Shown here piece by piece: positions 8,725 to 16,754 of a stretch of 64,000 bases of DNA; position 1 is the first letter of the stretch; each line of letters begins with the position of its first letter. The position numbers and the translations under genes were made by a program. This DNA comes from Nostoc sp. FACHB-280 (GTDB lineage Bacteria; Cyanobacteriota; Cyanobacteriia; Cyanobacteriales; Nostocaceae), in the NCBI RefSeq assembly GCF_014697615.1, contig NZ_JACJSD010000001.1, positions 186,001 to 250,000 of the forward strand. Direction: 5' to 3'. The notes beneath the pieces were generated by a model that was given only the letters and a program-made list of their open reading frames with translations, did not search any database and had not been told where the DNA came from.

Positions 8725-8839
8725 AATTGACCTAAATGTATTACTTACCCTTGTTACTTTACTTAACTTAATTTTTCTCTACTTTAGTAAGTCTTTTAAT
8801 CTTAAAACAACGAGGCTCGTGATAGGGTCAAAAAGTGCT

Positions 8840-8960
8840 GAGTGGGAATAGACAAGGGAGACAAGGTAGAGGGGGTAGACAAGGTAGAAAGATTGCTCCC
8901 GTCCCTTGTCTCCCTTGTCCCCCCTGTCTCCCTTGTCCCCCCTGACCCCTAACCTCTAAC
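8840..8960. repeat. Low-complexity GGGAGACAAGG / CCTTGTCTCCC repeats
   Basis: GACAAGGGAGACAAGG units on one side and TCCCTTGTCTCCCTTGTCCCC units on the other form an extended inverted repeat between two divergent genes. The same motif family occurs near 680-705, 26133-26175, 33940-33965 and 59770-59800. It is a known kind of spacer repeat in this group of cyanobacteria. Confidence 0.6.
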
Positions 8961-8978
8961 CCTTCAAAGGAGAAAAGT

Positions 8979-9320
8979 ATGTACGACCCAGACAAGCGAA
9001 AGATTTTCTCTGCCTTGTGTCACGCAGCGATTTTCTTCAGTACGCTGTTTATGTCTGTGGGGATACCGATCGCGATGTTATTCATTGCTAATGATCCGGT
9101 AGTCCTAGAAAATGCCAAAGAATCTATTAATTTTCACCTGAATGTTTGGATTTATGGAATCATTATTACAGCACTGCTCTGGTTAACTTTTGGTTTGTTA
9201 TTCCCTCTAGTATTCCTCGGATATGCGCTGCATTGGGGATTAACAATTTGGGCGATCGCCAGTGTGCTTACCAAGCCAGACCAACCCTTCCGCTATCCCT
9301 TCATTTTTCGTGTTCTATAA
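8979..9320 (+). CDS. DUF4870 (Tic20-like) small membrane protein
   Basis: The 113-residue protein has three or four hydrophobic segments: about residues 12-36, 55-73 and 73-96, separated by the polar stretch NAKESINFHLNVWIY. That stretch is the signature of DUF4870 proteins (kesiNFql..wi). The family is distantly related to Tic20-type membrane proteins, and its function in bacteria is not settled. A strong ribosome site AAAGGAGAAAAGT lies just before the ATG at 8979. The protein should be in the cytoplasmic membrane. It appears to be a single-gene unit. Confidence 0.85.
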   Translation: MYDPDKRKIFSALCHAAIFFSTLFMSVGIPIAMLFIANDPVVLENAKESINFHLNVWIYGIIITALLWLTFGLLFPLVFLGYALHWGLTIWAIASVLTKPDQPFRYPFIFRVL

Positions 9321-9482
9321 CACAGTCAGGGTAATTGCTAATAAAAACTTGAACATTGTTAACAAAGAAATTCGCAAAACTTTCTGCGGTTTAATGTTTT
9401 TAGATCAGAATTAAAAATTAATATCTCTCTGCCCAAACTGTTAGCTAGATGAAGTAGCAACCAAGTTGTAGAATACAAAATT

Positions 9483-9509
9483 GCCCTACAGCTTCATCAA
9501 GAGTAGGGC
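9483..9509. repeat. Hairpin in the spacer before hemB
   Basis: GCCCTAC (9483-9489) pairs exactly with GTAGGGC (9503-9509) over a 13-base loop. It lies about 110 bases upstream of hemB, inside the likely leader or promoter region. It could be a weak terminator for upstream transcription or a leader structure. No T-run follows. Confidence 0.4.
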
Positions 9510-9618
9510 AAAGGACAGTTAAGCACTGTTTGTAGTTTGTCTGACAGTAGTAGGGTTTTTCTCTACTTTTGTGCCGCTTTGACTTGTGTCCATTACATCG
9601 TTTCCTTGACAAAAACCT

Positions 9619-10599
9619 ATGTTTCCCATACAACGTCCCCGTCGTTTGCGTAGCCACCCCCAACTGCGTCGGATGGTACGTGAAACCATCCTCACAACCA
9701 ACGATTTAATTTACCCCTTGTTTGCTGTACCAGGTGACGGAATTGCCAAGGAAGTTAAATCTATGCCTGGAGTCTACCAATTATCGGTAGACAAAATTGT
9801 GGAAGAAGCCAAAGAAGTTTACGACTTAGGCATTCCCGCCATTATTTTATTTGGCATTCCCGAAGATAAAGACGTTGATGCTACTGGTGCTTGGCATGAT
9901 TGCGGAATTGTCCAAAAAGCTGCCACTGCTGTTAAAGAATCAGTTCCCGACCTGATTGTTATTGTTGACACCTGCTTGTGTGAATACACCAGTCATGGTC
10001 ACTGCGGTTACTTGCAAGTGGGTGATTTAACCGGACGAGTCCTCAACGACCCCACCTTGGAATTGCTCAAGAAAACCGCCGTTTCTCAAGCCAAAGCTGG
10101 TGCAGATATCATCGCACCTTCAGGGATGATGGATGGTTTTGTCCACGCAATTCGGACTGCGTTAGACGAAGCTGGTTTCCAAGATACACCCATTTTGTCT
10201 TATGCTGCTAAGTATGCTTCGGCTTATTATGGGCCTTTCCGCGATGCGGCTGAGTCCACACCCCAATTTGGCGACAGAAGAACTTATCAAATGGATCCTG
10301 GTAACAGTCGGGAAGCCATTAAAGAAATTGAATTAGATATTGCTGAAGGTGCGGATATGCTCATGGTTAAGCCTGCATTGGCTTACATGGATATTATCTG
10401 GCGGGTGAAGGAAGCAAGTAACTTACCTGTTGCAGCTTACAACGTTTCCGGTGAATATTCCATGATTAAAGCTGCGGCTTTGAATGGCTGGATAGATGAA
10501 GAGCGTGTAGTTATGGAAACTTTAACTGGCTTTAAGCGTGCTGGTGCAGACTTGATTTTAACTTACCATGCCAAAGATGCAGCTAGATGGTTGCGGTAA
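9619..10599 (+). CDS. hemB: Porphobilinogen synthase (delta-aminolevulinic acid dehydratase)
   Basis: The enzyme condenses two 5-aminolevulinate molecules to porphobilinogen, an early common step to chlorophyll, haem, bilins and cobalamin. The 326-residue length is normal. The cysteine-rich metal motif [14 protein letters not shown] (about residues 117-130) is the zinc-type site. The two active-site lysines lie in [15 protein letters not shown] (about 195-209) and [13 protein letters not shown] (about 250-262). The start [17 protein letters not shown] is typical for cyanobacterial HemB. The gene converges with the STAND NTPase gene downstream. Confidence 0.97.
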   Translation: MFPIQRPRRLRSHPQLRRMVRETILTTNDLIYPLFAVPGDGIAKEVKSMPGVYQLSVDKIVEEAKEVYDLGIPAIILFGIPEDKDVDATGAWHDCGIVQKAATAVKESVPDLIVIVDTCLCEYTSHGHCGYLQVGDLTGRVLNDPTLELLKKTAVSQAKAGADIIAPSGMMDGFVHAIRTALDEAGFQDTPILSYAAKYASAYYGPFRDAAESTPQFGDRRTYQMDPGNSREAIKEIELDIAEGADMLMVKPALAYMDIIWRVKEASNLPVAAYNVSGEYSMIKAAALNGWIDEERVVMETLTGFKRAGADLILTYHAKDAARWLR

Positions 10600-10623
10600 G
10601 TGGCTTTTTCTAAGTTATCGGCT

Positions 10624-10688
10624 AATCTCACGCCAAGGCGCAAAGGCGCAAAGTATTTCTTTGTGTTTTGGTGTTTGGGCGTGGGATT
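10624..10688. terminator. Inverted repeat between convergent hemB and NTPase genes
   Basis: AATCTCACGCC (10624-10634) pairs with GGCGTGGGATT (10678-10688), with one mismatch-type pair. It flanks a GGCGCAAAGGCGCAAAG repeat of a kind also seen near 16430 and 33655. Its place just after the hemB stop and just before the end of the opposing gene suits a bidirectional terminator, though the loop is long. Confidence 0.4.
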
Positions 10689-10707
10689 ATTTGTCTTTTA
10701 TCCTTTA

Positions 10708-11889
10708 TTACATCGATGGTGGAGCGATTTGTTGTCTACTTAACCAGTCGCGGAAGCGGGAATGATAAAGACTGTAATAGGTTTCGTCTGAGTTTTTTTC
10801 TTGTTGCAAGAACTCTAGCCAGTTTTCTAGAACTTCTTCAACTTCAAATTCATCTGTCTCTAGAATTTCAGCAATTGCGGCGGCTGATATTGGTTGTTGC
10901 TGCTTGACTAATTCATTCAATACCGCAAGCTTAAATTCTGAGTGTTCTTCTGGTGGCAGGATTGTTTGTAAATGCTGCTGATAATATGTCTCTAAACCTG
11001 GAGGGAGTTGATTGTATTGGAATGGTTCAGAGTAGAAATTATCAGCGATCGCATTTATGATTTGACTGAGATACATAAAATTATTTTCCGATTCAGTGGT
11101 GAGGCGCGTGCAGAATTCCTGCTCACTGATATGGTGGTTATTTAGCCAATATTTTAGATCCCCCCTAGCCCCCCTTAGTAAAGGGGGAACTTTGCCCCCC
11201 TTTTCAAGGGGGGTTGGGGGGATCTCTTCTGCGGTTAGGTACTTTTGAATATAAGCTTGAATATCCGCTTGATTTTCTGCCTCATAATCTGCTAAATCAA
11301 GACTTTGGAACGGTGCTTCAATCAATAAACCTGACTTTTCTGGCAAAAATGGTCGGCGCGTCAGGAGAAAATAAACCTTATCTGGGAGATAGCGCGGGAG
11401 ATAAAACAAATTTGCACTAGGAGATTGACTATTGCGGTCAATAAAATTTAAGCCATCAATTGCAATAACTAACTTTTGATTGGGTGCTAACTGATCACTG
11501 ATTTGCTGAAGAAGCAACGATAAAAACCAACTACCTTTTGTTGTATGGTCAGGTTGGTTATCGAGAGATATTGCAAACATCTCTATTAATTGCGTGCAGA
11601 TATTTCTTAAGAATTCCTCAGCACGATTTTTACCCGCAACTTCTACGTTGTAATGGACAACATCAAGATTATCTAGGGCATATTTAGCTAAAATTGCACT
11701 TTTACCGCTACCGGGTGCGCCAATAATAGTAAAGTAACCGCGCTGATAGCGGTAAATAAATTCATTAATCGCCGTGAAGACAAAATTGCGCCCGATAAAA
11801 TTGTGGCTGTTTGCGTTAATAATTTGCTCAAACTCCTTAGACTGTCCTCTGGGATGATTAGGAGTAGGTAATTTTAGAGGTAAGTGCAT
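10708..11889 (-). CDS. STAND/NACHT-like P-loop NTPase, short form
   Basis: The 393-residue protein begins almost directly at the NTPase module. Walker A is GAPGSGKS (residues 57-64), Walker B is VIAIDGLN (about 141-148), and the sensor-like VYFLLTRRP is at about 172-180. A winged-helix/helical region ends in YYSLYHSRFRDWL. The core is clearly paralogous to the 521-residue protein two genes upstream (shared RGYFT..G..G.GKS, LTRRP and ENNFMYL motifs). It lacks that protein's N-terminal ~150 residues and has no WD40 part of its own. Residues about 222-245 are translated from an inserted palindromic repeat (11157-11224). STAND NTPases are nucleotide-driven switches in signalling, regulation or anti-phage defence. 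It follows the WD40 gene by 87 bases. Confidence 0.82.
   Translation of the reverse strand: MHLPLKLPTPNHPRGQSKEFEQIINANSHNFIGRNFVFTAINEFIYRYQRGYFTIIGAPGSGKSAILAKYALDNLDVVHYNVEVAGKNRAEEFLRNICTQLIEMFAISLDNQPDHTTKGSWFLSLLLQQISDQLAPNQKLVIAIDGLNFIDRNSQSPSANLFYLPRYLPDKVYFLLTRRPFLPEKSGLLIEAPFQSLDLADYEAENQADIQAYIQKYLTAEEIPPTPLEKGGKVPPLLRGARGDLKYWLNNHHISEQEFCTRLTTESENNFMYLSQIINAIADNFYSEPFQYNQLPPGLETYYQQHLQTILPPEEHSEFKLAVLNELVKQQQPISAAAIAEILETDEFEVEEVLENWLEFLQQEKNSDETYYSLYHSRFRDWLSRQQIAPPSM
11157..11224. repeat. G/C-run palindromic repeat inserted inside the NTPase gene
   Basis: The 68-bp stretch starts GATCCCCCCTAGCCCCCC, ends GGGGGGTTGGGGGGATC, and folds on itself through its C- and G-runs. In the gene it encodes PPTPLEKGGKVPPLLRGARG, a peptide that is a hallmark of this dispersed cyanobacterial repeat. 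The insertion keeps the frame open, so the host protein acquired about 23 extra residues. Confidence 0.8.
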
Positions 11890-11976
11890 GATGACATATT
11901 TTGTTTGCCAAATTTGTCAGAGCGAACAATTAAATATTCATTACTTTTGTCATAAAAGCCTAAAATGTTACATTTC

Positions 11977-14763
11977 TTATCTTTCCATTCCCTCAAGACG
12001 CAAAAAATGCACCCTACCAGAACTATCCCCCGCTACAATTGTTACGCCATCAGGTGCAACGGCACAGCAATTAATTGAGCTATCTCCTATGTAAGTGGTG
12101 AGAACTTTCCTTAATTCTAAGTTCCAGACTTTGAGCGTATTGTCATCGGAAGCAGAAATTACGTGTTTTCCATCAGGGGTAACAGCTACTGCCTGCACTC
12201 TGCCAGTATGACCACAGAGAGTGAAAAGTTCTTCTCCGTTTTCAAGATTCCAAACTTTGATAGTTTTATCAAATGAACCAGAAATTAATTTTTTACTATT
12301 AGGTGTAACAACCACTGCTTTGACTACATGGCTATGCTCTGTAAGGGTCAATTTTTCTTTTCCAGTTAATAGATTCCAAACTTTGAGATTGGTATCAGAT
12401 GAGGCAGAAATTGCTTGTGTGCCATTTGGAGTAATAGCAACGGCATTGATAGAATTAGTATGCCCAGGAAAATTCATTAGCTTACCTTGTGAATTAAGGA
12501 AGAGAATTTTTACATTTGCATCAATACTATTAATAGGAAAAATAGAAAATTGATTTCCTATTTTATAAATAGTTATTTTGTGTGGATATTTTACCTTAAT
12601 TAACCACTCATCATCAGAAGTTATAACAAATCCAGTTTTATTTATTTCGATTGTCTCCCCAGTCTTCAAATATTTGATTACAAGAGGTGGAAGATTCCAT
12701 AGAAAATTATTCCACATAATTACATCAAAATCTGATTTAGGTAATATTTTGGGTTGATAAACCTTAGATATTTCCAGCATTCCATTCGAGTTCAAAGTAA
12801 TTTCTTTAACTCTATTATCAATTGTCAGACTCAATACTTCTTTTTTTGTAGCATTTTCCATAACTTTAATATTTTTGCCAGTTTTTGAAATCAAAATCCA
12901 CCATTTTCCATCCGAAGTAGGTTGACAATCATCTTTTTGTCTAAGGGTTATTGTTTGCTCTGTAGGTGAGTAAAAAATTTTTAATTCTTGGCTGAATTCT
13001 CTTTTAGTTTCAGGAAAATTAAAAACTTTTTTGCGTGTTTCTAAATCCCAAACTGCAAAAGTTCTATCATTGTTAGCAGTAATTAAATGCTTACTATTAG
13101 GAGTGACTGCAACTGCTTTCACAGAAGTAATAATCCAGAAACTTGGCTTTGCTATACCCGAATTATTCTGCTGTTGTAGTGCCAAGTTCCAGACCTTAAC
13201 AGTGTCGTCATCAGAGACAGAAATAACTTCTTTACCATTAGGTGTGATAACAACTGAATTTACTGAGGCGTAATGACAATTTACAGTATATAGTTCAGCC
13301 TTGGTCTCAAGACTCCAAACTTTAATAGTCTTATCAGAAGAAGCAGAAATTACTTGTTTACCATCAGGAGTGATATCAACTGCATTTACCGAATTACTAT
13401 GGCCAATCGGAGTTAGTTTTTGCTTTCTTATTTCTAGATTATAGGCTTTGAGAGTTGTGTCATCAAAAGCAGCAATTATTTTTTTGGAATCGTGTGTAAC
13501 AACTATCGAATTGATGGGGCTACTATACTCAATTGGAATTGATATTTTCTCATCTGTTTCTAACTTCCATATTGTCAGAGTATTATCTGGAGAAGTATAA
13601 ACAACACTTGGTTGATTATAACTATAAATTACTGCTATTATTGAGTCCTTTGGATTATGATATAATGTGTGAAGTTGTATACCTGTTTCTAAATCCCAAA
13701 ATTTAATATGGTTGTTTGAGGAAATAGAAATTACTTTTTGATCATCAGGTGATATAACAACTTTAACTACTGAGCTTATGTGACGTTTGAAGGATAAAAT
13801 TTCCTGTCCTGTTTCTAAGTTCCATACTTTAAGAGTCTGGTCATAAGAAGCGGAGACTACCCTTAACCCATCAGGAGTTATAGCAATGTCATTAATTCCA
13901 CCTGTATGTTTACGGAAAGTAAATAGTGGCTTACCTGTTTGTAATTCCCATACTTTAAGAGTTTTGTCATCAGAAGCAGAAATTATCTTTAGCCCATCAG
14001 GTGTAATAGTAATTGCGTTAATTCTGTCCTCATGACCATCAAGAGTAAACAGTTCTTTTGCTTCTGCCAAATTCCATACTTTAAGAGTCTGATCAAATGA
14101 ACCAGAAATTACTTGTTTACCATCAGGTGTAACAGCAATTGCAGTAACTCCACCTTTATGACCAGTGAGAGTAACAAGTTCTTTGCCTTTTGCAAGATTC
14201 CAAACTTTAATAGTTTTATCAGAAGAGGCAGAAATTACTTGTTTACCATCAGGAGTAATAGCTACTACATTTACTGAGGCAGTATGCCCAGTAAGAGTTC
14301 GGAGTAAACTACTATCAGCAGAGATTAGGTTAGCAGTTAAAGGACATAACCAAGGTGTTATAGTTTGCTGCTTGCTTTTTATTAACAGTGCTTGAACTAC
14401 TGGAATTTTTTTGTCTAGTAAATGTCCGTGTAACTGACTAGCTAACTGATTTTGATCAACCGCAACAATATGGGCAGACAATTGCAAAGCTGCTTGAATT
14501 AACTTAATAATTTTAATTTTTTCTGAGTTATATTCTGGATGATCTATATCTGCCCATTCATCAATTAAATCATAATCTTCAATTAATGCTTGCACTCCAA
14601 ACTCAGGATGCTTAACCTTTACCACCAGAAAATCAAAATCAGTTAGTGTTTGGTAATATGTCTCCAACTTTCCTGACTTAACCAAGCTTGAGGTTAAACT
14701 ACCCAAGTAAGCACGTTGAAAAGCAGGATTTTGTGCTGCTAATTTGTTTGCAAATTCTCCCAT
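11977..14763 (-). CDS. WD40-repeat protein with helical N-terminal domain (STAND sensor half)
   Basis: The 928-residue protein has an N-terminal helical part (about 1-150) containing TDFDFLVVKVKHPEFGVQAL and IEDYDLIDEW. This sequence normally links the NTPase and WD40 parts in single-chain STAND proteins. About a dozen WD40 repeats follow, with units such as GHTASVNVVAITPDGKQVIS and SSDKTIKVWNL; repeats around residues 330-420 and 560-700 are degenerate. It should form one or two beta-propellers. Its ATG starts one base after the stop of the upstream NTPase gene and in another frame, which looks like a split STAND gene. The propellers are likely ligand- or partner-sensing. No signal peptide is visible. 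Confidence 0.85.
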   Translation of the reverse strand: MGEFANKLAAQNPAFQRAYLGSLTSSLVKSGKLETYYQTLTDFDFLVVKVKHPEFGVQALIEDYDLIDEWADIDHPEYNSEKIKIIKLIQAALQLSAHIVAVDQNQLASQLHGHLLDKKIPVVQALLIKSKQQTITPWLCPLTANLISADSSLLRTLTGHTASVNVVAITPDGKQVISASSDKTIKVWNLAKGKELVTLTGHKGGVTAIAVTPDGKQVISGSFDQTLKVWNLAEAKELFTLDGHEDRINAITITPDGLKIISASDDKTLKVWELQTGKPLFTFRKHTGGINDIAITPDGLRVVSASYDQTLKVWNLETGQEILSFKRHISSVVKVVISPDDQKVISISSNNHIKFWDLETGIQLHTLYHNPKDSIIAVIYSYNQPSVVYTSPDNTLTIWKLETDEKISIPIEYSSPINSIVVTHDSKKIIAAFDDTTLKAYNLEIRKQKLTPIGHSNSVNAVDITPDGKQVISASSDKTIKVWSLETKAELYTVNCHYASVNSVVITPNGKEVISVSDDDTVKVWNLALQQQNNSGIAKPSFWIITSVKAVAVTPNSKHLITANNDRTFAVWDLETRKKVFNFPETKREFSQELKIFYSPTEQTITLRQKDDCQPTSDGKWWILISKTGKNIKVMENATKKEVLSLTIDNRVKEITLNSNGMLEISKVYQPKILPKSDFDVIMWNNFLWNLPPLVIKYLKTGETIEINKTGFVITSDDEWLIKVKYPHKITIYKIGNQFSIFPINSIDANVKILFLNSQGKLMNFPGHTNSINAVAITPNGTQAISASSDTNLKVWNLLTGKEKLTLTEHSHVVKAVVVTPNSKKLISGSFDKTIKVWNLENGEELFTLCGHTGRVQAVAVTPDGKHVISASDDNTLKVWNLELRKVLTTYIGDSSINCCAVAPDGVTIVAGDSSGRVHFLRLEGMER

Positions 14764-14764
14764 A

Positions 14765-16330
14765 TTATGCCATCTTATTTACAAGGTAGTCTGCAATCCA
14801 TTTGTTAACCTCTTGAAAGAGTTTGCGTGTAGCGTCTAAAACTCGTTTTGCTTTCAAAAAGTCTAAGAAACTATTGTGATAGATGCTGTAGCAGTTTTCT
14901 CCCTTGAGATTTTGCAGCTTCAAATATTCAACCCACTCATCTAAAACTACTTGCACATCATATTCATCCTGTTGAGCGATTGCCGCAATCATCTCACAAG
15001 GAATTGGTGTGCCAATCTCCACTAAAATAAACAAAATAAATACCTTTACTTCCTGGGGTTTATTATCCATCCCCATGCGTTCCCAGTGGATTTGATAATA
15101 TTCTTGCAGTCCTGTGGGTAATTGCTTTAAACTCAGGTCATTATAGTCACTTTTAGCAATTCCTGGCAAAACATAACGCAGGTACATAAAGTTATTTTCA
15201 CTCTTAGTTGCTACCTGGTCAACAAAGTCATCATCAGCAATATCACGCTCTTGAATCCATTGCTTAATTGCATTCTTATAGTCTGGATCGTCATTCAAAA
15301 AGAACCGAATATACTCTTTAATATCGTCACGGCTTAAACTAGCATACTGACTTGCCCTTAAATCTAGCTCTTGTGTCGGCACATCTGGTGCAGACAAGCG
15401 TTTTTTATCTATAGTATATGGTCTTCTAGTTAGGAAAAAATAGACATTTTCAGGAAGTGCTGTTGGTAAATCTAAAAGATTTCCGCCTGCTTCTTGTTCT
15501 ACTTCATCCAGCGCATCAACTACAATTGCCAGATGTTCACCAGCAGGGATTTTTTTACTAACCTGTTCTAATAAATCAGCTAAATTAGCCTTATCAGCAT
15601 TTTGTAATTGATAACGCTTAATTAATTGCTTGCGAATACTTTCCAGAAATAGCTCCGCACGATTGCGACCATCAGAACGGACATTAAAATAGCATGGTGA
15701 TTTATTATCCCAGACATATTTAGCAGCAATGGTACTTTTCCCCATTCCTGCATCACCCACTACGGTAAAATAACCTCTGGAATGTTTATTGCGAAACTGC
15801 TGAAATGTGTCAAATACAAATTGACGACCACAAAACGAGCGAATTTTTTCTTTAATTAATGACTTAAATTCCGTTGGATACTCGTCTAAATTCCATTCAG
15901 GGAAAGGCTGAAACTCAATGGAGCTAGTTTTTTTGGCAATTTTAATAAATGTTTCCCCAAATTCCTCTAACTCTGAGCGCAATTCAATTCTCGACCGTTG
16001 GATCTCAAATTTTAAATCCTTACTCTGCAAAAATTTTTCTACTTCTTGGTAGAACCCCAAGGGATTATTCGCGGTATAAGCACTCCAAAAAGATTTTTTA
16101 ATTTCTCTTTCTCTAAAAAGGTTTAAAATTACTTCTTGCTTATCTACACCATACTCAATTAAAGAATAAACATAAACCCCATCAACATCTTTGGGTGGTT
16201 GTACTGGGTCAAAATTGAATTGTTTTAAAAGTCTAACTACACTTTCATTACGTTGAGCTTGATTAATAACTAAAGAAGCCGCTGGTTTAGCAAGACTTTT
16301 AAGGGCATTAACTACAGGGTCAATACTCAT
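14765..16330 (-). CDS. STAND/NACHT-like NTPase with N-terminal helical domain
   Basis: The 521-residue protein has an N-terminal helical domain (about 1-150) with the motif DGVYVYSLIEYGVDKQEVIL. It may be one of the NACHT N-terminal helical domains, a call made from memory. The NTPase follows: Walker A GDAGMGKST (192-200), Walker B VVDALDEVE (270-278) and sensor region YFFLTRRP (298-305). The C-terminal winged-helix and linker part ends YSIYHNSFLDFLK. It is first in a minus-strand operon, with the WD40 gene one base downstream and a second NTPase after it. By family knowledge it would be an ATP-dependent signalling or defence switch. No catalytic effector domain is recognisable. The ATG at 16330 is clear. 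Confidence 0.85.
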   Translation of the reverse strand: MSIDPVVNALKSLAKPAASLVINQAQRNESVVRLLKQFNFDPVQPPKDVDGVYVYSLIEYGVDKQEVILNLFREREIKKSFWSAYTANNPLGFYQEVEKFLQSKDLKFEIQRSRIELRSELEEFGETFIKIAKKTSSIEFQPFPEWNLDEYPTEFKSLIKEKIRSFCGRQFVFDTFQQFRNKHSRGYFTVVGDAGMGKSTIAAKYVWDNKSPCYFNVRSDGRNRAELFLESIRKQLIKRYQLQNADKANLADLLEQVSKKIPAGEHLAIVVDALDEVEQEAGGNLLDLPTALPENVYFFLTRRPYTIDKKRLSAPDVPTQELDLRASQYASLSRDDIKEYIRFFLNDDPDYKNAIKQWIQERDIADDDFVDQVATKSENNFMYLRYVLPGIAKSDYNDLSLKQLPTGLQEYYQIHWERMGMDNKPQEVKVFILFILVEIGTPIPCEMIAAIAQQDEYDVQVVLDEWVEYLKLQNLKGENCYSIYHNSFLDFLKAKRVLDATRKLFQEVNKWIADYLVNKMA

Positions 16331-16754
16331 TTTTACTATGGATAGAGATAATTTTTACACCTTTTAACTTATCCTAGCGAAAGATAGGGAAAATTAGCGC
16401 GTCATAAGCCATATTACTGTTTTAGGTATCTCATGCAGAGGCGCAGAGGAGAACGCTAGAGGTGTTGTAATTGTCTTTGGTGAGGTGCGATCGCTCGATT
16501 ATTTTTAAAATATCCTGAAAGGTGGAGCGATGCACTTTCATTTCAACTTCAGAACCTCAAACTTCGACCTCAGAGACTCAACTTTCATGTTCTCCAGTCG
16601 AAGTTTCACGTCTAAAAGGCGATCGCTAATTAAAAAACATTAAACTCTATGATAAGAATTCAACAATTGCTGATTTCAGTACCATGAGGATGATATAAAA
16701 AAATTATCAATATATTTTTAAGCAATTACTAACCGCAACCATAGCAAAATCGTT
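16331..16754. other. Divergent promoter region between STAND operon and protease-TPR gene
   Basis: The spacer separates two divergent transcription units and must carry promoters for both. It holds a GCAGAGGCGCAGAGGAGA repeat fragment (about 16435-16453), a HIP1-rich stretch, and a run of short related words around 16540-16615 (AACTTCAGAACCTC, AACTTCGACCTCAG, GACTCAACTTTCA). I see no gene, tRNA or clear promoter consensus. Confidence 0.4.
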
